Shown here: piece by piece, positions 6,709-13,476 of the stretch
Numbering within the stretch: position 1 is the stretch's first letter
How the letters are laid out: the number at the start of each line of letters is the position of its first letter
Assembly (NCBI GenBank): GCA_044375625.1
Contig: JBILMH010000044.1
Location: forward strand, 1 to 13,603
Direction: 5' to 3'
DNA: 13,603 bases
Origin: CAISOG01 sp044375625
Lineage (GTDB): Bacteria > Pseudomonadota > Alphaproteobacteria > CAISOG01
Notes under the pieces: model-generated
Told to the model about the DNA's origin: nothing
Seen by the model: only the letters and a program-made list of their open reading frames with translations
Databases searched by the model: none
Program-made: the position numbers and the translations under genes

Positions 6709-7410
6709 CTAATACAGCAGCCGCACGGCCAGGCCTTTGCTGTATTCGCTGATGGCAAAGCTCCAGAATCGCCAATCCGCATGGCCATAGGGGTCGGCAA
6801 TCGGATAGGGGGTGATGACAATCTGGTCAGGCAGGCTTTGCCTTAGCAGATACAGCGCCCGCGGCATGTGCAATCGGTGCGTTACCAGGTACAGATGGGC
6901 AACGGGCGGATCCTGCCTTTGCACCCAATCCGCCACCTCCGCCGCGTTTTCGATGGTGTCGCGGGCGTGATAGCCAAGGGTGACGCAACAGTCCAGCCAC
7001 CGTCGTTTCGCCTCCCCCGCGCCCTTGGCCTTAGCCATTTGTTGCGCATCAACCTTTTTGTGAACGCCGCTGATAAACAGGCGCGGCGCCAGGCCATCGG
7101 CCAGCAGGCTAAAGCCGCGATTAATCCGCCCCACCCCACCGGTCAGCACCACAATCGCGTCGGCGGGAACCAGGTTGGGGGGTACCAGGTTGGGCGGCAA
7201 GTTGGAATGCACCGCCACCGCATCGGTCATCACGGGGGGCAGGCTAAACAGCCACCAGCCAAAGCCCGCCAACCATAGCAGCAGGCAGCCGCCAACCACC
7301 CGCATCAGCAGGCGGCGGTTACACCATGTCAGGGAACGGATTAGGCGACGCACAACGGCCACGATCATCATAACAGAAAATTGCTGCGTCCAGCTTAGCG
7401 GATTGCCCAT
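6709..7410 (-). CDS. YdcF/SanA/ElyC-type (DUF218) membrane protein
   Basis: A 233-residue protein with one transmembrane segment (about 38-56) and an outward-facing DUF218 domain. The domain starts at ADAIVVLTGGVGRINRGFSLL (about 83-103), continues with LAPRLFISGVHK, has the middle motif HARDTIENAAEVADWV (about 148-163), then LYLVTHRLHMPRALYLL and ends WRFWSFAISEYSKGL. This is the normal order of the YdcF-like fold; relatives such as ElyC and SanA affect envelope integrity, but the biochemical activity is not settled. The first ATG at 7410 has only AAGG one base upstream, so the true start may be the paired ATG at 7371/7368, which still precedes the membrane segment. Between helix and domain lies a three-fold pentapeptide repeat (NLPPNLVPPNLVP). 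The gene converges on the ATPase gene with a 44-base gap and is divergent from carB. Confidence 0.85.
   Translation of the reverse strand: MGNPLSWTQQFSVMMIVAVVRRLIRSLTWCNRRLLMRVVGGCLLLWLAGFGWWLFSLPPVMTDAVAVHSNLPPNLVPPNLVPADAIVVLTGGVGRINRGFSLLADGLAPRLFISGVHKKVDAQQMAKAKGAGEAKRRWLDCCVTLGYHARDTIENAAEVADWVQRQDPPVAHLYLVTHRLHMPRALYLLRQSLPDQIVITPYPIADPYGHADWRFWSFAISEYSKGLAVRLLY
7169..7208 (-). repeat. 15-base tandem repeat inside the YdcF-like gene
   Basis: Two near-identical 15-base units (7169-7183 and 7184-7198, both beginning ACCAGGTTGGG on the plus strand) are followed by a diverged third copy starting AAGTTGGAA. In protein they give Asn-Leu-x-Pro-Pro three times in the linker between the membrane helix and the DUF218 domain. 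The units are a whole number of codons, so copy number can change without breaking the frame. Confidence 0.75.
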
Positions 7411-7471
7411 GCCTTAACCAGCCCAAAGCGGGCGGGGCTTGAATGACAACACTGGAAACGACCTCTCAGGC

Positions 7472-7559
7472 TGTCATCCCCGCGTAGGCGGGGATCCATG
7501 CGGCGGAACGGATGGGGTGCGGTGGCGGTTGATGGATTCCCACCTTCGTGGGAATGACA
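7472..7559. repeat. Pair of inverted REP-like palindromes (BIME-like)
   Basis: Two 27-base units face each other: 7472-7498 (starts TGTCATCCCCGC, ends GGGGATCCA) and 7533-7559 (starts TGGATTCCCAC, ends GTGGGAATGACA). Each is a hairpin: ATCCCCGC/GCGGGGAT with a GTAG loop, and ATTCCCAC/GTGGGAAT with a CTTC loop. They match each other in inverted orientation at about 21 of 27 positions, with a 34-base spacer. This TGTCATYCC...GGRATCCA pattern is a widespread proteobacterial REP type, thought to be spread by RAYT transposases. The pair fills the gap of about 300 bases between ydcF and carB; the remaining 150 bases before carB hold no gene I can support. Confidence 0.85.
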
Positions 7560-7712
7560 ATGGTAGGGCGGGGGTGACCAGGCGACTTCGCAACCAACAC
7601 ACCCCCTTCCCCCTCCGCGTTAAGCCATGTATGCTCGCGTCGTTTGTGCGGGTGCTACCAGATCGCTTCGGGAACCCCGCCACCCCAGATTGTAAAGATA
7701 AGAGAGCCCCCT

Positions 7713-10700
7713 ATGCCCAAACGTACCGACCTTCGTTCCATCCTGATTATCGGCGCGGGGCCGATTGTGATTGGCCAGGCCTGTGAGTTTGATTATTCAG
7801 GGGTGCAGGCGATTAAGGCCTTAAAGGCTGAGGGGTATCGCATCATCCTGGTCAATTCCAACCCCGCCACCATCATGACCGACCCCGAATTTGCCGATGC
7901 GACCTATATTGAGCCGATTACCCCCGCCTTTGTCCGACGGGTGATTGCGGCGGAGCGTCCCGATGCCCTGCTGCCCACCATGGGTGGCCAAACCGCGCTG
8001 AACACCGCCATGGCGTTGCATGAGGATGGCACACTGGCCGAGTTTGGGGTTGAGCTGATTGGCGCGCGCGCTGAGGCGATTAATAAGGCTGAGGATCGGC
8101 AACTGTTCCGTGAAGTGCTGGCCGAAATCGGGCTGGAATCACCGAAAAGCCAGGTGGTGCATACCGCTGCGGAGGCTGAGGCGGCATTGGCCAACATCGG
8201 CCTGCCCGCCATCATCCGCCCCTCCTTTACCCTGGGGGGAGAGGGGGGTGGAACAGCCTTTAACCTGGCCGAATTCCGCCAGATCGTCGAACATGGCCTG
8301 CGCCTGTCGCCCGTGGGATCGGTGCTGATTGAGGAATCGGTGTTGGGGTGGAAGGAATATGAGTTGGAGGTGGTGCGGGATCAGGCCGACAACTGCATCA
8401 TCATTTGCAGCATCGAAAATATCGACCCGATGGGCATTCATACTGGCGACAGCATCACCGTCGCCCCCGCCATGACCCTGAGCGATAAAGAGTATCAACA
8501 GATGCGCCGCGCGGCCTTTCAGATTCTGCGTGCCATTGGGGTGGACACGGGCGGATCGAACGTCCAATTCGCGGTTGACCCCAAAACTGGCCGCCAGCTG
8601 GTCATCGAAATGAACCCGCGGGTATCACGCAGCAGCGCGCTGGCCAGCAAGGCAACCGGCTTTCCGATTGCCAAAATTGCCGCCCTGCTGTCGGTTGGCT
8701 ACACATTGGATGAGCTGAAAAACGACATTACCCAGACGACACCCGCCGCCTTTGAGCCGACCATCGACTATGTGGTCACCAAAATCCCCCGCTTTTCCTT
8801 TGCCAAGTTCCCAGGGGCTGAGGCGGTGTTGGGCACCAGCATGAAATCGGTTGGTGAGGTCATGGCGGTTGGCCGCTGCTTTGCCGAATCGTTGCAAAAA
8901 GCCCTGCGCGGGTTAGAGGTTGGCCTGCACGGTTTGGAACTGCCCGCCAGCCTGGCCGCGCTGCAATCCCCCCAAACGCCTGAGGCCTGGTTGGCCATCC
9001 TGACCAAGCCCCAGCCCGAACGCCTGCTGATTGTCGCGCAGGCCTTGCGGCAGGGGGTGGCGGCCGACACCATCAGCCAGGCCACTGGTATTGACCCCTG
9101 GTTCGTTGCCCAGCTGGCCGAGCTGGTGGCGACGGAGCAATTGTTGCAGCAAAAGGGTCTGCCGCAAGATCCGCTGGCGCTGCGCCGCCTCAAAAGCCAG
9201 GGGTTCAGCGATGCCCGCCTGGCCGCTCTTATCACCACCTCCGCCGCCAACACCACCGCCGCCGATATTGCCAGCCTGCGCGCCCAGCATGGCATCACCC
9301 CCAGCTTTCGCCGCATCGACAGCTGCGCGGGTGAGCTGCGCGCCCACACCTCCTACTTCTACGGCAGCTATGAACCGCTTCCCCCCGTGCTACCGGTGAC
9401 GGAGGCGACTGCCTCCACGCGCGACAAGGTGGTCATTATCGGCAGTGGCCCCAACCGCATCGGCCAGGGGATTGAGTTCGACTACAGCTGTGTGCAGGCG
9501 GTGTTTGCGCTGAAAGCCATGAATATCGAAACCATCATGATCAACTGCAACCCCGAAACCGTTTCGACCGACTATGACACCGCCGACCGCCTGTATTTTG
9601 AGCCGATTACGGTTGAGGATGTGTTGGCGGTGATTGCCAATGAGCAAAGCAGCGGCCGCCTGTTGGGCGTGATTGTGCAGCTGGGCGGCCAAACCCCGCT
9701 GAAGCTGACCGCGGGGCTACAGGCGGCGGGCATTCCGATACTGGGGACACCGCCCGATGCCATTGATGTTGCCGAAGATCGTGACCGATTCCGCATCCTG
9801 CTGGACAGCCTGAACCTGCAACAACCGCCCAGCGCGATTGCCCATACCGCCGCCGAGGTGCGCCGCGCGGTGCAGGAGCTGGGCTATCCCGTGCTGCTGC
9901 GCCCCTCCTATGTCCTGGGGGGGCAGGCGATGCGGATTGTGCAGCATGACAGCGAGCTGGAAGACTACCTACTGAAACATGCCAGCGAGTTTGCCGACAA
10001 ACCGCTGTTAATCGACCGTTTCCTGCGCGACGCGATTGAGGTGGATGTGGATGTGTTGGCCGATGGGCAATCCGCCCATGTCGCGGCGGTGATGGAGCAT
10101 ATTGAGGAGGCCGGCATCCATTCGGGCGATTCCTGTTGCGCCCTGCCCGCCTTTTCCCTAAGCCAGGATCTGCAAGATGAGTTGGCGGAGCAGGCCAAAC
10201 GCCTGGCCATCGCCCTGGGGGTTAAGGGGCTGATGAACGTACAGTTTGCGATCCAGTTCCCTCACGACGCCGCGACCACCACCCCCCCGACCATTTATGT
10301 GTTGGAGGCCAACCCGCGTGCCAGCCGCACCATGCCCTTTGTCGCCAAAGCCACGGGCGTCCCGCTGATCCAACATGCCACCCGCCTGATGATGGGGGCG
10401 CGCCTGGCCGACCTCGGCGACCTGCACCCCAAGCATCAACACAGCGCGGTGAAGGAGGCGGTGTTCCCCTATCACCGTTTCCCTGGCGTGGATGTGTTGG
10501 CGGGGCCCGAAATGCGCTCAACAGGCGAGGTGATGGGAATCGACCGCGACTTCCCCCGTGCCTTTGCTAAGGCGCAATTGGCGGCTGGCCTGGGGCTGCC
10601 GATCGCGGGCACGGTGTTTTTGTCGGTGAAGGATAGCGATAAGGCGGGGCTGGTACCGTTGGCCAGCCGCCTGTTGGAGCTGGGCTTTGACCTGGTCGCT

Positions 10701-11003
10701 ACCAGCGGCACCGCCGCCTACCTCAGCCAGCAGGGTTTGGCGGTGGCCAAAGTCAACAAGGTGTTGGAGGGGCGGCCGCACATCGTGGACAGCCTGATCA
10801 ACGGCACCATCGCCCTGGTCATCAACACCACCGAAAGCGCGCAGGCAATCGCCGACAGCTTCAGCATTCGCCGCACCGCCCTGATGCTGAAAATCCCGCA
10901 CTACACCACCCTAGCCGAAACCCGCGCCGTGGTTGCCGCCATCGCCGCCATGCAGCAGGACAACTTCCAAGTCCTTCCCCTGCAACAGTATTTGGCGGGT
11001 TAG
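7713..11003 (+). CDS. carB: Carbamoyl-phosphate synthase large subunit
   Basis: CarB joins bicarbonate, glutamine-derived ammonia and two ATP into carbamoyl phosphate for pyrimidine and arginine synthesis, working with the small subunit CarA. The 1096-residue product is full length (family about 1070-1110). The first half (about 1-400) has LIIGAGPIVIGQACEFDYSG, PTMGGQTALN, IIRPSFTLGGEGGG and VIEMNPRVSRSSALASKATG. A helical oligomerisation part follows (about 405-560). The second half (about 572-955) repeats IIGSGPNRIGQGIEFDYS, LLRPSYVLGGQAMRIV and EANPRASRTMPFVAKATG. The C-terminal MGS-like regulatory domain (about 966-1090) carries FDLVATSGTAAYLSQQGL and probably binds allosteric effectors. 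I chose ATG 7713 (MPKRTDLRSI) over an upstream in-frame start at 7644 because it gives the conserved N-terminus and AAGAGAG lies upstream. carA is not adjacent, since the upstream neighbour is divergent, so the two subunits must be made from separate loci. One residue is odd: glutamate where Ser or Thr is usual in the GGxGGG loop. Confidence 0.97.
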   Translation: MPKRTDLRSILIIGAGPIVIGQACEFDYSGVQAIKALKAEGYRIILVNSNPATIMTDPEFADATYIEPITPAFVRRVIAAERPDALLPTMGGQTALNTAMALHEDGTLAEFGVELIGARAEAINKAEDRQLFREVLAEIGLESPKSQVVHTAAEAEAALANIGLPAIIRPSFTLGGEGGGTAFNLAEFRQIVEHGLRLSPVGSVLIEESVLGWKEYELEVVRDQADNCIIICSIENIDPMGIHTGDSITVAPAMTLSDKEYQQMRRAAFQILRAIGVDTGGSNVQFAVDPKTGRQLVIEMNPRVSRSSALASKATGFPIAKIAALLSVGYTLDELKNDITQTTPAAFEPTIDYVVTKIPRFSFAKFPGAEAVLGTSMKSVGEVMAVGRCFAESLQKALRGLEVGLHGLELPASLAALQSPQTPEAWLAILTKPQPERLLIVAQALRQGVAADTISQATGIDPWFVAQLAELVATEQLLQQKGLPQDPLALRRLKSQGFSDARLAALITTSAANTTAADIASLRAQHGITPSFRRIDSCAGELRAHTSYFYGSYEPLPPVLPVTEATASTRDKVVIIGSGPNRIGQGIEFDYSCVQAVFALKAMNIETIMINCNPETVSTDYDTADRLYFEPITVEDVLAVIANEQSSGRLLGVIVQLGGQTPLKLTAGLQAAGIPILGTPPDAIDVAEDRDRFRILLDSLNLQQPPSAIAHTAAEVRRAVQELGYPVLLRPSYVLGGQAMRIVQHDSELEDYLLKHASEFADKPLLIDRFLRDAIEVDVDVLADGQSAHVAAVMEHIEEAGIHSGDSCCALPAFSLSQDLQDELAEQAKRLAIALGVKGLMNVQFAIQFPHDAATTTPPTIYVLEANPRASRTMPFVAKATGVPLIQHATRLMMGARLADLGDLHPKHQHSAVKEAVFPYHRFPGVDVLAGPEMRSTGEVMGIDRDFPRAFAKAQLAAGLGLPIAGTVFLSVKDSDKAGLVPLASRLLELGFDLVATSGTAAYLSQQGLAVAKVNKVLEGRPHIVDSLINGTIALVINTTESAQAIADSFSIRRTALMLKIPHYTTLAETRAVVAAIAAMQQDNFQVLPLQQYLAG

Positions 11004-11022
11004 GGAGATAGCACTAAAACAG

Positions 11023-11403
11023 TTATTTTTTAGAGAAGACAGCCTCAATGTTATGACCATCTGGGTCAATTACAAAAGCGGCATAGTAACCGTCTTCGTA
11101 TTCTGGCCTAAAACCTGGCTTCCCATTACATGAAGCACCATTTTTAAGCGCAATATCATAAAAGTCATCGACAATTTTTTTACTGGAGGCATTAAAGGCT
11201 ATATGTACATGCCGTGATAATGGTGCATTTGCATCAAATTGTCTTATTTCAAAAATATCATGAACATCGGTTCCGTAACCAATGACTACATTTTCTTCAT
11301 CCAGAACAACTTGGTATCCCAAAATTTTCATAACCGCATCATAAAAATTACGACTAGTATTTAGATCATTAACTTTTATTTGAACATGATTAAATAATTT
11401 CAT
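11023..11403 (-). CDS. VOC-family (glyoxalase/bleomycin-resistance fold) protein
   Basis: A 126-residue single-domain vicinal-oxygen-chelate protein, probably a metal-dependent dimer in the cytoplasm. It begins MKLFNHVQIKVNDLNTSRNFY, has RHVHIAF at 64-70 and ends GYYAAFVIDPDGHNIEAVF; His6, His67 and Glu120 sit where this fold binds its metal. The substrate cannot be told: glyoxalase-like, dioxygenase-like and drug-binding members all look like this. The ATG at 11403 is chosen because GAGG lies upstream on the minus strand and the N-terminus then matches the family; the frame itself extends 13 codons further. The gene is strikingly AT-rich compared with carB and dnaN around it, which suggests recent acquisition. 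It follows dnaN on the same strand with a 63-base gap, so it may be read through from dnaN, and it converges on carB with 19 bases between. Confidence 0.85.
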   Translation of the reverse strand: MKLFNHVQIKVNDLNTSRNFYDAVMKILGYQVVLDEENVVIGYGTDVHDIFEIRQFDANAPLSRHVHIAFNASSKKIVDDFYDIALKNGASCNGKPGFRPEYEDGYYAAFVIDPDGHNIEAVFSKK

Positions 11404-11466
11404 GATCACAACCTCGTATACCACTGATTTTCCCTGTGCCAATTAGACACAGAGAGACTCAGCAGG

Positions 11467-12591
11467 CTACACCCGCATCGGCATCAGGACGTAGAGGGTG
11501 TTGGTGTTGGCGGGGTCGCGCACGATGGTTGGGCTGGCGCCATCGGCCAACACAAACTCCGCGCCGTCGCCCTCAATCTGCTGGGTAATGTCCAACAAAT
11601 AGCGGAAGTTAAAGCCGATTTCGATTGGGTCAGAGCCATAGGACACCTCCATCTCCTCCTGCGCGTTGCCCTGTTCGGGGCTGGACGCGGTCAGGGTCAG
11701 GCTGTCAGTCTTCAGGATCAGTTTCACCGCGCGGGTTTTTTCTGAAGAAATGGTCGCCACGCGATCCACCGCCTCTGTAAAGGCGCGGGTTGGCACCGTC
11801 AGCACCTTGTTGTTGTTAATCGGCACCACCCGCTCATAGTCGGGGAAGCTGCCGTCAATCAGCTTGCTGGTCATTTTGACCTTATCAAATCGAAACTGCA
11901 CCTTATTGCTGGACAGTTGCACGCTGACATCGGCGGTGGAATCGGCCAACAGCTTACGCAGCTCATTAACCGTTTTCTTCGGAATAATGATGCCAGGAAT
12001 CGATTCTGCCCCAATCGGCACGGTAATTTCGCAACGCGCCAGGCGGTGCCCATCGGTCGCCACCGCCCGCATCACCGACACCTTATCGTCCTCAGCGGGG
12101 GTAACATGCATGTAAATGCCATTCAGGTAATAGCGGGTATCATCGTTGGAAATGGCAAAGCGGGTGCGATCCACCATGAAGCGCAAATCGGTGGCGCTAA
12201 GGCTGAAACGGTGGGGCAAATCGCCCGCCGACAGGGTCGGAAAATCCTCAGCGGTCAGGGTCGCCAGGGTAAAGCGCGAACGCCCCGCCTTAACAATCAG
12301 TTTGGACGGATCGGCGGTATTATCCAACTGCACGCTGGTAGCATTTTCCATCTTGCGGACAATATCGTGGAACAAATGGGCGGACACGGTGGTTGCCCCC
12401 CCCTCCTGCACATCGGCCGACACCTCCTCATCAATTTCCAATTCCAGGTCGGTGGCCACCACCTTAAGGATATTGTCGGACGCCCGCAGCATGACATTGG
12501 CCAGCACGGGCAGGGTGTTGCGCCGTTCCACCACGCTTTGCATGTGGCTTAGAACGTCCAGCAGTTCTTTACGGGGAATGGTCAGTTTCAT
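11467..12591 (-). CDS. dnaN: DNA polymerase III sliding clamp (beta subunit)
   Basis: DnaN forms the ring-shaped dimer that holds the replicative polymerase on DNA and recruits other repair and replication proteins through a hydrophobic pocket. The 374-residue length is normal. The N-terminus MKLTIPRKELLDVLSHMQSVVERRNTLPVL is typical. Domain 2 starts about residue 120 (SLSATDLRFMVDRTRFAISNDDTRYYLNGIYM), domain 3 follows GSFPDYERVVP, and the protein ends in the conserved LYVLMPMRV. An in-frame ATG seven codons upstream (12612) is less likely because conserved sequence begins at 12591 and AAGG lies upstream at good distance. dnaN normally sits with dnaA and recF near the origin; here neither is present. 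Instead a VOC gene lies downstream and a tRNA gene is divergent upstream. A clear promoter precedes it. Confidence 0.97.
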   Translation of the reverse strand: MKLTIPRKELLDVLSHMQSVVERRNTLPVLANVMLRASDNILKVVATDLELEIDEEVSADVQEGGATTVSAHLFHDIVRKMENATSVQLDNTADPSKLIVKAGRSRFTLATLTAEDFPTLSAGDLPHRFSLSATDLRFMVDRTRFAISNDDTRYYLNGIYMHVTPAEDDKVSVMRAVATDGHRLARCEITVPIGAESIPGIIIPKKTVNELRKLLADSTADVSVQLSSNKVQFRFDKVKMTSKLIDGSFPDYERVVPINNNKVLTVPTRAFTEAVDRVATISSEKTRAVKLILKTDSLTLTASSPEQGNAQEEMEVSYGSDPIEIGFNFRYLLDITQQIEGDGAEFVLADGASPTIVRDPANTNTLYVLMPMRV

Positions 12592-12626
12592 CGCGGCAAT
12601 CCTTACTTTCAAGCTATGCTGGCCGC

Positions 12627-12655
12627 ACTATAGCGTGCCCCGCCCGCCTTCACAA
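12627..12655 (-). promoter_or_regulatory. Sigma-70-like promoter of dnaN
   Basis: On the minus strand TTGTGA (12655-12650) is followed after 17 bases by TATAGT (12632-12627). Transcription would start near 12620, giving a leader of roughly 29 bases with the AAGG site before the ATG at 12591. The match is by consensus only, but spacing and the -10 box are very good. Confidence 0.65.
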
Positions 12656-12732
12656 GCCTGGCAATAGCCTTGTGACAATCGCCGCTATCCCCTAAAAAAA
12701 ATCCTCAAATGTCCTTTTTAGCCAATAGGGGC

Positions 12733-12761
12733 TTGAGCTTGCCAACGGCTTTGGCTAAAGT
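12733..12761 (+). promoter_or_regulatory. Sigma-70-like promoter of the tRNA gene
   Basis: TTGAGC (12733-12738) and TAAAGT (12756-12761) are separated by 17 bases. The -10 box ends 15 bases before the first base of the tRNA, which places the start site just upstream of the mature 5' end, as is usual for tRNA genes. It is divergent from the dnaN promoter; the 77 bases between the two -35 boxes are rich in A and T runs that could act as UP elements. Confidence 0.55.
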
Positions 12762-12776
12762 GCAAGGCTGATTTGC

Positions 12777-12851
12777 GGCGGCGTAGCTCAGTGGTAGAGC
12801 AGTGGACTCATAAGCCATTGGTCATAGGTTCAAATCCTATCGCCGCCACCA
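12777..12851 (+). tRNA. tRNA with CAT anticodon (elongator Met, or Ile2)
   Basis: A complete cloverleaf can be drawn: acceptor GGCGGCG with CGCCGCC, D stem GCTC/GAGC with a short 7-base loop, anticodon loop CTCATAA (anticodon CAT), T arm ATAGG-TTCAAAT-CCTAT, discriminator A and an encoded CCA. G1 pairs with C72, so it is not the initiator tRNA, which has an unpaired first position. CAT is read by elongator methionine tRNA, or by tRNA-Ile2 after lysidine modification; the bases alone do not let me choose. The anticodon stem has one odd pair (A31 with G39) and a G-T wobble at its base, so it is weaker than usual. Confidence 0.93.
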
Positions 12852-12866
12852 TTCTGCGGAATTTTT
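12851..12866 (+). terminator. Possible small terminator after the tRNA
   Basis: ATTC-TGCG-GAAT forms a four-pair hairpin followed directly by TTTT, starting at the last base of the CCA end. The stem is short, so this is weak. A second hairpin, GCGGG (12871-12875) with CCCGC (12882-12886), follows without a T run. Together they separate the tRNA from the convergent MauE-type gene. Confidence 0.35.
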
Positions 12867-12925
12867 CCCCGCGGGAGGCTCCCCGCCCCCTGCCTATAAT
12901 CTTTCAGCTTGCACCTGCATAAACG

Positions 12926-13476
12926 CTACAGCAGCATCAGTATCGCCATCGCCGCCATGCCCAAATCTTCGACCAACGTCACACTGGACATGGGCAGCTT
13001 AAGGGCGGTGCCCAGGCAGGCACAACGGATCCGACGCCCCCGCCGCAACGCCACAAACACCCCCAAACCGCTGACAAGCATCAGCAGCAGGGATAACCAT
13101 AGGGCGGGTTGAACAGCCAGTTCAAACAAAAAAGTCAGCCCCAGGGTCAATTGCACAAAGGGATAGGCCAGGCCATAAACCGGCCAACGCAGAGCCAACA
13201 AATCATATTCGGCATAGGCCTGATGAAATCCACGCAAATCCAAAAGCTTAAATGCCCCAAAAACCAGGAAAAAACCCGCCATAAAATGCAGCATCCAATC
13301 GTGCAGGCTGCCCGCCCCGCGCAAGGATACCACCGCGATCAAGCCAATGATGTCAGCAGGGGGGCATAGGTTGACCACCCCCCTGGCACCGTTGTGGCGT
13401 CGGCGGCCAATTCGGCATTTGGTGGCGCGGGCGGTGATTCGGGCGTCACCTCTTCGGGCATCGGATCCAGGCGATA
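12926..13476 (-). pseudogene. HMA/MauE-type membrane protein gene, frameshifted and lacking its 5' end
   Basis: The downstream part (12926 to about 13342) encodes a MauE/DoxX-like membrane domain: HDWMLHFMAGFFLVFGAFKLL, then GFHQAYAEYDLLALRW, and CACLGTALKLPMSSVTLVEDL near the end. MauE-like proteins are four-helix membrane proteins linked to thiol redox or metal handling; here the CAC pair is the candidate redox or metal site. The N-terminal part (about 13342-13476) reads YRLDPMPEEVTPESPPAPP through GGWSTYAPLLTSLA in another frame and stops at TGA 13341-13339. One added T near 13342 would read straight through from TSLA into LIAVVSL. In the relatives I recall, a heavy-metal-associated (HMA) domain precedes this; it is missing, replaced at about 13477 by transposase sequence. 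The frame running from 13531 is not a natural N-terminus. The gene is almost certainly non-functional as it stands, unless the frameshift is an error. Confidence 0.7.

Noticed and set aside
7439..7786. 115-residue plus-strand frame before carB
   Set aside because: Its protein (CHPRVGGDP...DSHLRGND) is the usual translation of REP palindromes, and its end overlaps the start of carB in another frame.
11917..12552. 211-residue plus-strand frame across dnaN
   Set aside because: Antisense to the conserved DnaN sequence, with Gly/His/Gln-rich composition and no family resemblance.
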